Positions 27,801-32,100 of a stretch of 64,000 bases of DNA are shown piece by piece. Below the pieces are notes generated by a model that saw nothing but the letters and a program-made list of their open reading frames with translations, had not been told where the DNA came from and made no database searches. The translations under genes were made by a program, and so were the position numbers. This stretch comes from Microlunatus capsulatus (GTDB taxonomy: Bacteria > Actinomycetota > Actinomycetes > Propionibacteriales > Propionibacteriaceae): assembly GCF_017876495.1 (NCBI RefSeq), contig NZ_JAGIOB010000001.1:1798001-1862000 (forward strand), given 5' to 3'. The number at the start of each line of letters is the position of its first letter. Position 1 is the first letter of the stretch.

Positions 27801-30800
27801 GTTGCTGCTGTCGACGGGCAGCGTGCCGACGGCGCAGGTGACGGTCCGGCCGGTCACCGTGCAGGCGCCTCCGCTGGAGCCCGGGACGGCCTCGAGCCCG
27901 TCGGGCACCTGGCCGGTGACGATGACGCTGCGCGCCGTCGAGGGCCCGGCGTTGGTGACGGTCACCCGGTAGGTGGCCTCCTCCCCCGCGCGGACGGTCG
28001 GGGTGGTGGCGACCATGGCCACGCCGACGTCGGCGGAGCGGGCGGTCTCGGTCGTGGAGGTGGCGCTGTTGTTGGAGGTCGTCGGGTCCGTCGGGGTGGC
28101 GGCGCTCACCGACGCGGTGTTGGACGTGCTCCGGTCGACGAGGTCGGCCGAGACGCGGCCCACGACGGTGATGGCGACCGAGGCGTTCCCGGCCAGCGCC
28201 CCCACGGTGCAGGTGACGTCCTGGCCATCGACGGAGCAGGTGCGGCCGCCGGCGAAGGAGGAGGTCCGGTAGGTGACGCCGGTGGGCAGCCGGTCGGTGA
28301 CCACGACGCCGGTCGCCGCGGAGGGCCCGGCGTTGCTGGCGGTCAGGGTGTAGGTGACGTCGCGGCCCGGGACGACCGGGGACGGGCTCGTCGTCTTGGC
28401 CAGCGCCAGGTCGGCGCTGGAGGCGGTGGAGCTGACGAAGGTGGCGGTGTTGTTGGCCGCCGCCGGGTCGGTGGTCTCCGCCGCGGCGGTGGCGGTGTTG
28501 CTGAGGCCGCCCGCGGGCGCGGTCTGCGGGGTGCTCACGGTCACCGTCCGGGTGGCGCCGGCGCCGACCTCCAGGGTGCCGACGGGGCAGGTGACGGTCC
28601 GGCCCGCGGTGGTGCAGCCGGCGGGGGTGCCGACGACGGCGGTGCCCTCGGGCAGGGGGTCGGTGATGACGACCGCCCGCGCCTGGGAGGGACCGGCGTT
28701 GGTCGTGGTGAGGGTGTAGGTCAGCTCGTTGCCCAGCTGGACCGGGTTCGGCGCCGCGGACTTGGTCAGCGAGACGTCGGCCCGGGTCACGACGGTGACG
28801 TCGGTGCTGGCCGCGTCGTTCGTGGTGACGGTCTGCGCGGTCGTCGTGGTCGCCCGGGCGGTGTTGGTGACGGTGCCCGGGTCACGGGCGGCGTCGACCC
28901 GGACCAGCAGGGTCACCCGGGCGCTGGAGCCCGGCGTGATCGTCCCCAGCTCGCAGGCCACCGGCGACGTGGTGGTGCAGGTGCCCTGGGTCGGGGTGAC
29001 CTGCAGCAGGGTGAGGCCGGCCGGGACGGCGTCGGCCAGGGTCACCCCGCGCGCGTCCGTGGCCCCGGTGTTGGCCACGGTGACGCTGTAGGTCAGGGTG
29101 CCGCCGGCGGTGACCGTGGTCGGGTTGGCGGTCTGGCTGACGACCAGGTCGGCGTCCTGCCGGACGGTGGTCGTCGCGGTGGCGCTGTTGTTGGCCGGGG
29201 TCGGGTCGGCCGTGGCCGAGGTGACCGAGGCGGTGTTGTCGACCGAGGTGCCGGTGAAGGACGCGGCGACGGTGGCCCGGACCGTGACGGTCGCGCTGGC
29301 CGAGGGCGCCAGCGTCCCGACGGCGCAGACGACGGTCTGGCCGTTGGCCGAGCAGCTGCCCTGGCTCGGGTCGGTGCTGACCAGGGTGGTGCCCAGCGGC
29401 AGGGTGTCGGTGATGCTCGTCGAGGCGGCCGACGACGGGCCGGCGTTGAGCGCGGTGAGGGTGTACGTCACCTGGTTGCCGGCGGCGACCGAGGCGGTGC
29501 CGGTCTTCGTCAGCCGCAGGTCGGCCGCCCGGGTGAGGACCGTGCTCGCGGTCGCGGTGTTGTTCGTCGGGACGTCGTCGGTGGTCGCCGCGGTCACGCT
29601 CGCCGTGTTGACCACGGTGCCGGCCGCGGTGGTGGCGCCCACGTCGGCGGTCACCGGGATGGTGACCGTCGCGCCGTTGGCCAGGCTGGCCGTGGTGCAG
29701 GTGACCGTCTGCCCGCTGGCGGAGCAGGTGGTGCCCGCCGGCGCGGCGGCCGAGGCGTAGCTGAGGCCGGCCGGGAGCGTGTCGGTGGTGACGACGCCCG
29801 TGGCGGTGTTCGGGCCGTTGTTCGTGACCCCCAGCCGGTAGGTCACCGACGAGCCGGCGGTCTGGCTGGTCGGCACCGAGGTCTTGGTGAGCGCCAGGTC
29901 GGCGATCTCCTGCACCGGGGTGCTGACGGTGTTGGTGGTGAACGTGTAGTTGTTGCCCAGCGTCACCGCGCGGTAGTCCAGCAGGCCGCCGTTGGTCACG
30001 GTGGTGCCGGCCGCCGCGCGGTCGACGCGGACCCGGAAGGTGACCGCGGTGGCCGCGTTCACCGCGACGCTGCCGCCCGCGGTGGCGCTGGCTCCCGCGC
30101 CCAGCCGCGCGCGGACCAGCCGGTCGGCGGCGACGTACTCCGCCACGTCGTCCCCGGCCGCATCGGTCTTCGGCGTCGTGGAGGCGTTCGGCCCGCTGAC
30201 GACCGTCGTGCTCTCCGGCACGTAGGTCACCCCGGCGGGCAGCGGGTCGCGCAGGACGACGTCGGCCGCGGTGTCCTGGCCCGAGTTGGTGAAGCTCAGC
30301 CGGTACTCCAGGGTGTCCCCCACCTGGGCGGGGTTGTTGCCGCTGAGGTTGGTGACGGTCTTGCTGACGCCGGCGAACGAGGGCGTGTAGAGGTCGATCT
30401 CGGTGGTCAGCAGGCCCAGGTAGATGTAGTCACCGGTGGTGCTGACGCTGACCGTGGCCGAGGTGGCGCCGTTGGCCAGCACGCCGTTGGCGTTCACCCG
30501 GCCCATGTCGACGCCGAAGTTGTTGGTGGCGCCCGGGTTGCGGCCGCCGGTGCTGGCGCCGAAGTTCGAGATGGCCGAGTCGAAGGAGTTGTTGGCCGGC
30601 CGCGCGGCGTCGGCCAGCGTCGTGCCGCCGAACTTCAGCACGTCACCGGTCGTGCCCAGGTCGCCCTCCCAGGCGGCCAGGCCGACGGTCGCGTTGACGG
30701 TGCCGGCGGTGGGGGTGATGAAGCCGGAGACGCTGGTGGAGACGGTGGAGTTCGCGGCACTCTCGGTGGTGATGTCGGCGAAGCCCTCGAAGACCGTGAG

Positions 30801-31508
30801 GTCGCGGATCGGCAGGTTCGGGTTGGAGTAGGCGACCGCGAGGGTCCAGCCGGCGTAGCGGTCCGAGCCCGTCGCGCCCACCATGTCGGCGAAGAAGTAG
30901 GTGCCGTTGCCGGCGGCGCGCACGGTGCCGGTGACGTCCAGCGAGGCCTGGTAGGGCGTCGTGTCGATCGTGGTGGTGGTGACCGTCGTCGCGGTGACGT
31001 TGCTGTAGGCGGCCTGCCCGGGCGCGCGGAACTTCGCGTTGGCCAGGGTGCCGGTGCCGGCGAGGCCGTTGGTGCCGGCCACCAGCCGGGCGCTCCAGAG
31101 CAGCCGCGCGTAGAGCACGGTCGAGCCGGCGGGCAGCGCGAGGTCGGCGCTGGTCGAGTTCGTGGTGGTGGCGACGTCGTCGACGTCGGAGAACGCCATC
31201 ACGTAGTTGTTGTTGTTGACGTTGGTGCCCGAGCCGCTGCGGGCGGCGGCGCAGCCGGTCGCGGCGGTCTGGCAGGTCATCTGCGTGTTGCCGACGATGG
31301 AGATCGCGCCGTTGTTCTGGGTGCTGAAGACCTTGGCGAACGGCTTCTGCAGCGCCGCCTCGGCGGTGACCGGGGGCAGCACGGCGGTGGCCAGCACCAG
31401 CAGGGCGAGGGCCAGGCTCAGGGTCCAGGCGGTCGTCACCCGCCAGGGCGCCGGGGCGAACCAGCGGGCGGAACGGGACGACCGGCGCGACTTGGCGCGT
31501 GGGGGCAT
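15807..31508 (-). CDS. Giant LPXTG-anchored cell-wall protein with 38 tandem DUF11-type domains
   Basis: The single frame encodes 5,233 residues. A Sec signal peptide (basic start, hydrophobic core, AEA-like cleavage near residue 50) is followed by a beta-rich Asn/Thr/Gly-rich region of about 320 residues containing GWTLAVAYSNPNLP and LTVFEGFAD. Then come 38 DUF11-like domains of about 125 residues, each built as ADLxLTK...VTNAGPSxARxVVLTDxLPAG...C-x8-C...LGTLAPG...NTAxVTSxTxDPDPxDN. The tail is a Gln/Pro/Ala/Glu stalk, then LPRTG (residues 5201-5205), a hydrophobic stretch and RRRRG, a classical sortase signal. Nearly every domain has one close Cys pair, suggesting one disulphide per domain. 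The likely role is a long surface fibre or adhesin. The ATG at 31506-31508 has a weak GAGG site, and no sortase gene is in the window. Confidence 0.95.
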   Translation of the reverse strand: MPPRAKSRRSSRSARWFAPAPWRVTTAWTLSLALALLVLATAVLPPVTAEAALQKPFAKVFSTQNNGAISIVGNTQMTCQTAATGCAAARSGSGTNVNNNNYVMAFSDVDDVATTTNSTSADLALPAGSTVLYARLLWSARLVAGTNGLAGTGTLANAKFRAPGQAAYSNVTATTVTTTTIDTTPYQASLDVTGTVRAAGNGTYFFADMVGATGSDRYAGWTLAVAYSNPNLPIRDLTVFEGFADITTESAANSTVSTSVSGFITPTAGTVNATVGLAAWEGDLGTTGDVLKFGGTTLADAARPANNSFDSAISNFGASTGGRNPGATNNFGVDMGRVNANGVLANGATSATVSVSTTGDYIYLGLLTTEIDLYTPSFAGVSKTVTNLSGNNPAQVGDTLEYRLSFTNSGQDTAADVVLRDPLPAGVTYVPESTTVVSGPNASTTPKTDAAGDDVAEYVAADRLVRARLGAGASATAGGSVAVNAATAVTFRVRVDRAAAGTTVTNGGLLDYRAVTLGNNYTFTTNTVSTPVQEIADLALTKTSVPTSQTAGSSVTYRLGVTNNGPNTATGVVTTDTLPAGLSYASAAAPAGTTCSASGQTVTCTTASLANGATVTIPVTADVGATTAAGTVVNTASVTAATTDDVPTNNTATASTVLTRAADLRLTKTGTASVAAGNQVTYTLTALNAGPSSAASTSITDTLPLGTTLVSTDPSQGSCSANGQTVVCAVGTLAPSASATVTVRATVAASFTGTSVDNTASVTSATADPTPANNSATATTTVRQDADLVVSQTANPTTVTAGGTLTYSVTVANTGATDARGVTLADAVPAGLTLLQVTPTQGTCTTTSPVACELGTITPGSSARVTLLVRVDAARDPGTVTNTARATTTTAQTVTTNDAASTDVTVVTRADVSLTKSAAPNPVQLGNELTYTLTTTNAGPSQARAVVITDPLPEGTAVVGTPAGCTTAGRTVTCPVGTLEVGAGATRTVTVSTPQTAPAGGLSNTATAAAETTDPAAANNTATFVSSTASSADLALAKTTSPSPVVPGRDVTYTLTASNAGPSAATGVVVTDRLPTGVTYRTSSFAGGRTCSVDGQDVTCTVGALAGNASVAITVVGRVSADLVDRSTSNTASVSAATPTDPTTSNNSATSTTETARSADVGVAMVATTPTVRAGEEATYRVTVTNAGPSTARSVIVTGQVPDGLEAVPGSSGGACTVTGRTVTCAVGTLPVDSSNALTFRARVLPSTPAGTIAGTASIGSTTADPNAANNASVADLVVVAEADVRASSSVSVDALVAGGTATYTFAATNAGPADASRVTLTSTLPAGLAVVSAAPSTGTCTVDGQTVTCTVDRLAPGGVLTARVAVAVAADATGSRTSSVTVGSAVTDPVRANDTAATTTPVVQSADLRLSAAAAPDPVTAGSTLRYTFGAVNVGPSLATAVVLDEVLPAGVRVADGGISAPAGVTCTVDADLNRVRCTLGDLAPGAAATVTVDTQVSAALADGSRLTARGALSSPTGDQDPATRSAEVTTSVVTSADLAVTKSARSSSPVAGDQETYLVTVTNTGPSLARAARVVDSLPDGLTFVSAVNPAGTCAADGPEVTCGLGALEPGAVVVVQLTARLSPTAAGQLVRNTVRVASDTPDPTPGDDRASVEQPVSAQNDLRLTKQVTSDEVVAGQPVTYRMVLTNAGPSQARDVILTDVLPPGLTFARAGATGGGGCVYDALAQTPADDDQVTCRWATLDVGDSAVVTLTLDVPVDQPVDQPVVNTATASASATDPTPATATVSSTVGARADLSVRKSLLSGAPTPGQEVRWQVSVHNDGPSVARDVRVRDAAPADVTFTSAQTGQGTCPVTADAVTCALGDVAVGATVTVTVSGTLAAGSAVTELTNEASVTSTTADPDADDNTTAVTTPAVASADLALTGSGPASVVAGQQVTWTFRVSDDGPSDARDLRLVADLPDGVTPVSATLDGPGRCTGTTTSTCTVDALAAGASRTLTVVARVNPGYAGTSLLATARVSSAVADPDTLDNAATVTTAVSRSADLSVAQTGTPQVAAGGTARWTVTVSNAGPSDGTGLVVVDDLPAELLGLTGTSDGGTCTLTGQQLLCPLGVVPAGGSRVIVVTGQVDPASTATTLTNDVTVASDTPDPDSDDLRSVFETTVTRSADLTVTSTPGAASVTAGGPVSWTLTVRDAGPSVGRQVVLTDTLPAGVTLTSVDAGGAVCRLNGRVLTCELSDVAPGTPVRVTVNGTLDPASQLTELVNAVAVRAGTPDPDLSGNEATSSTPVGQSANLSISQLIGSGKPVAGQEISSTLVVRNAGPSVARDVVVTETVPAEILNASALSTTSVCTLDGRELTCRVAELAPGAEARIELSGVLSSAFSGDLSSVAVVGSATPDPDLADNTARISGTVEEIAEVSALLTGPATVRAGERATFRVTVRNDGPSQARGVQLLGLLPVGVVDVVEESAGDRCRPDGRCPLGDLGPGDSVTIVASGLVPPDSTRTSLSSTAVVSASTPDLDTTDNTSRVVTTITRAADLVVSTRSSTPQLVPGRDAVLTVTVRNDGPSTARLVTLADTLPEGLVLRGDATSDVGTCTTTGRTVSCEVDELAPGASLVLTLPVSVGASFTGTSVADGASATSATPDPDPASNADVVTVPVVGRADLTLRSTAPAEVVAGTPLAWTVELSNDGPSDAQSTVVTQTLPAGTGDVSLASTQGSCSQSGRTVTCTLGVVAAGQTVVITVGTSGVLDPRYPAGPVTATARATSPTADTDGGGDETTPDGRTAASTTLVTQQADVAVSTVPVAASTVAGGPAAWTVTVSNTGPSTARDVVLTNPAPAGLQGSTLVPPAGVTCADGTCTIGELLPGADQALVFTVRGTVPAGSTDDAVVDTATVTSSTADPDPGDNRSSAPVAVQQAGGVGVTVVGPATAVPGQDVRWTVTVTNRGPSLARGVALTELLPAGLSGVTLTASNGATCSVGATPTCALGTLGVGDEEAVVVVVTGRLAPDVAVPELRYTAQVASTTPDPDSADNAATAVSAVRPTADLGLTKTGPARVSAGEAVAWEIEVTNDGPSQARDVVVVDSVPEGVADIAAGSAEGGVRCTVEGAGVRCDVTALDPGDAVTVLVTGVVADGTPAGALSNVATVSSAALDEDPTDDRAAARTEVGTAADLSLTKTVTPDPLEAGSPATFRLAVANAGPSRARGTVVTDVVPAGMAVGAVTSTTGTCTVAGQRVTCDLGDLAPTGSTPVVVEIPVAVADDVDPDGFANTASVQSDVTDPEPGDNSDVVAGEAASRADLALTKTADRTTAVPGELVTWRLALSNAGPSAARAVSLTDALPASVQLTAASVPGGSCAPLDARPLVCTLDQVRAGQTVVASVTGRVDAGTLDTVLTNSAAVGSAASLDPAPADNSAQVSTPLQGAADLVVEQQATPTPAVAGAPVTWTVTVRNDGPSQAREVVLTDTVPAGVDVTAAALDGRDCRVVGGTVTCDVGTLAAGASAVLTLTGRTAAGSGPADLVNRAVATSTTDERTPADNDSRLSTPVGRSADLSVALDAPAAVRAGEVATWTVTVRNDGPSDAAGATAGLDLPPGLLGLTAVVDGGAACPVTAEGVRCALGVLPAGEQRVVTVSGRLDPASLATDLPVRASAGSTTPDPDDADLTATAGTAVSRAADLALTKVVEGPVVAGRTVTWSLAVTNPGPSTARDVVLADVLPAGVLDPVVTSGDAECALVDGTLRCTRDQLAPGGTVQVRLSGTLDPAYAGAGLRNTATVTTSTPDPVPGGGSATSDAAVGTSADLRVGKALTSGRPVAGSPITFEVVVTNDGPSDATDVVLTDAVPSQVRAVTATSAAGSCTVVGQGVRCDLGTLADGAVARVAVAGVVAQTFDELLTNTARVTAGTADPDPGNDTGSADATVGESAALAVALDAPATATAGGPLRWTLTVRNGGPSTARDVDLALQLPAGVRGVRVDDDRCSTAVDCRLGDLAPGEVVVVVVTGTLDPASTAAELDATATVTSPTADPSSVDDTATATTAVGRAADLVTTLDLRPTTLVPGTGATLTLGVRNDGLSDADRVLLSTTLPAGLELAGDVTGADCTLTGRTLVCAVPVLAPGTDVAVTVPLAVAPGLAVASLDLSAAATSATPEAAPDDNTAALAVPVAGQADLTLTKTGPARASAGTPLAWRLVLTNAGPSDAQGVVLTDLLPPGAGAVTATASQGVCTQDGGELRCAVGTLADGGRVTVDLVTAQPLDPGAPTGDLTNTAQVSSPTGEPGGGTGGRTDAVTTVLGAEADVAVDVAAASTSVVAGTDVRWTVTVLNRGPATARGVRVELPADRALTDVVVTGPAGVVCEDGVCTLDALGVGDGAAVVLTVTGRVPAAATADEVALRAAVTSRTDDAVAGNDEDAAAVPVVRTAGLSVTKTGAAVVTPGGTVAWTVAVGNAGPSVARDVVLTDVLPAGVTDVEVEGADCTGTDEVRCALGTLLPGTTTEVTLTGTLAAGFEADALVNTAEVTSSTSDPDAGDNSATARGDAEGLADLAVTKTGPEDLVAGGPVRWALAVTNDGPSTARDVVLTDAVPAGVGSLRATGTGCSVADQVVRCALGDVPDGGSAEVVVTGVVDPGYRGAALVNSASVRSATADPVPGNGTSDPVSSAVTRSADVSVTKTVDAVVAGEDATFTLTVRNAGPSTARDVVVTDDLPAGMTAGAVTGADCAVVEQQVRCELGELGLTGDDPVVITVPVAVAVADDVDADTFSNTATVLGGDPDPDPEDNQGTADGDAAALADLSVTKETDARAFVPGGQARWTLTARNAGPSAARAVTVVDRLPADLLDATATLRGGPAEACVVDAGVATCTVPLLRDGGSAVVEVSGRFGADVEGAEVTNSATVSSSASTDPDGTDNTDEVTTPLAGAADVSLTKVLDTTAPVAGERAQWTLTATNAGPSTARGVVVTDTLPAVPDAATLPQGCTAVDRTVRCAVGDLPVGEDVVLVLAGTVDASATGTLSNTATVTTTSADPDLDDTTATTPPVPLGRVADLAVTKAVVDAGRVDVGDEVAYRVTVRNDGPSDADAVVVEERWPAGLVLVGAETATGGYDAALRRWTVGDLPAGASAELRLVARVTAAGDVTNAVAVSAGPGTVDPTPGNGVADATLEVEPAPGPGPDQPAEPGQPAEPGQPAQPGQPAQPAQPAPVPLLPRTGGPVLWVLVLGWLAVVGGVTTLSVRRRRG
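15894..15908 (-). other. LPRTG sortase recognition motif
   Basis: The five codons of LPRTG are followed by about 20 hydrophobic residues and a terminal RRRRG, the standard cell-wall sorting signal cleaved between Thr and Gly. Confidence 0.9.
15912..16025 (-). repeat. Short tandem repeat encoding the Gln-Pro-Ala stalk
   Basis: An imperfect unit of about 18 bases (core GGCCGGCTGACCGGGCT) is repeated. It encodes QPAEPG/QPAQPG units just before the sorting signal and would act as a wall-spanning spacer. Confidence 0.8.
16398..20861 (-). repeat. Third 12-domain super-repeat (DUF11 domains 26-37)
   Basis: It encodes 1,488 residues, from GRSADLSVALDAP to just before GRVADLAVTK. Domain-specific oddities recur in the same order as in the block at 20862-25385, for example the short DRC...C domain, the AGTPLAW domain with a Gly-rich end, and the IPVAVADDVD-type domain. 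Confidence 0.8.
20862..25385 (-). repeat. Second 12-domain super-repeat (DUF11 domains 14-25)
   Basis: It encodes 1,508 residues, from SRSADLSVAQTG to just before GRSADLSVALD. Each of its twelve domains has a recognisable partner twelve domains later. Confidence 0.8.
25386..29912 (-). repeat. First 12-domain super-repeat (DUF11 domains 2-13)
   Basis: It encodes 1,509 residues, from QEIADLALTK to just before SRSADLSVAQ. Its length is within one residue of the second block. Correspondence with the second block is weaker but visible in domains 6/18 (VPGRD), 8/20/32 (ADV start), 10/22 (VVDSxPxG and DDRA), 12/24/36 (VxTPx end) and 13/25 (LDG before Cys). Confidence 0.65.
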
Positions 31509-31556
31509 GCGACGTCAACCTCGGGGGTCACGCCCTCCCCCGACCGGGCAGGCGAA

Positions 31557-31562
31557 ATCCTA
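31557..31562 (-). promoter_or_regulatory. Possible -10 box for the giant surface-protein gene
   Basis: TAGGAT on the minus strand lies about 48 bases before the ATG. No clear -35 box is seen. Confidence 0.35.
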
Positions 31563-31661
31563 GCCACAGACTGGGACGAGCGCCACTGTAAACGGATCAC
31601 GGGCGCCCGCGCCAGCCCTTCCGACGTGCTCGCGGACCCGCAGGACCGGCCCACCGCCGGG

Positions 31662-31678
31662 CGCGGATTATGTCCGCG
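31662..31678 (-). terminator. Small hairpin after the 69-residue gene
   Basis: CGCGGA-TTATG-TCCGCG lies just downstream of the stop at 31693. It is short, so it is a weak call. The rest of the 31509-31692 gap holds only the presumed promoter of the giant gene. Confidence 0.35.
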
Positions 31679-31692
31679 TCCGGCCTAATCGG

Positions 31693-31902
31693 TCAGCGGA
31701 CGGCGTGCGCCCGCGGGTGCCGCCGGCCGGCCCACCACGAGCGGTGGCCGCGCTCGGGGCGCCGGGCCGCCCGGGAGGCGGCGTAGCGGCGCAGCGCCGA
31801 CGGCGGGGCCACCTGGGCCGCCAGCCGGTCCATCGCGGCGATGTCCTGCAGCTCGGTGATCCGCGCGCGGTGCTCCCAGCCGTAGCTGTAGTCGTCGGTC
31901 AT
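31693..31902 (-). CDS. Small basic protein of unknown function
   Basis: The protein has 69 residues from the ATG at 31900-31902 with a strong AGGAGGA ribosome-binding site eight bases upstream. This favours it over the longer 104-residue frame, whose N-terminus lies upstream of that site. It begins TDDYSYGWEHRARITELQDI, continues with an Ala-rich helix and ends in an Arg/His-rich basic tail. There is no signal peptide and no known motif. It lies upstream of the giant surface-protein gene on the same strand and divergent from the LAL regulator. Confidence 0.6.
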   Translation of the reverse strand: MTDDYSYGWEHRARITELQDIAAMDRLAAQVAPPSALRRYAASRAARRPERGHRSWWAGRRHPRAHAVR

Positions 31903-32100
31903 CTCGGTCCTCCTGGTCCGCGGGCCGGGTGGCCCGCGCTTGAGGACCAACCTCGTCCTGAGGTGCCCGGCCCGGCATCGGGTGACCGGCGTATCCCGGG
32001 GTGCCACCGGTGGCCCCCGCGGTCTGAGGTACCTAGACCGGCGGCCCGGTCGTCGCGGACCCCCCCGCCGCTGTCAGCGCCCTCTGCCACGATGGCGACC

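Noticed and set aside
16398-29912. Regular ~377-base periodicity as a CRISPR or satellite array
   Set aside because: The periodicity is protein-domain repetition with diverged DNA and an intact reading frame. There are no short identical repeats with unique spacers.
26043-31688. A 1,881-codon open frame on the plus strand opposite the giant surface-protein gene
   Set aside because: It is a mirror of the coding strand in very GC-rich sequence, with a Gly/Arg/Val/Asp-rich composition, no start signal and no domain. The minus-strand frame has clear DUF11 repeats, a signal peptide and an LPXTG anchor.
32092-32100. ATG at 32092 as the start of the LAL regulator
   Set aside because: A CACGAT -10 box overlaps it, so the transcript probably begins near 32101 and the downstream ATG is used.
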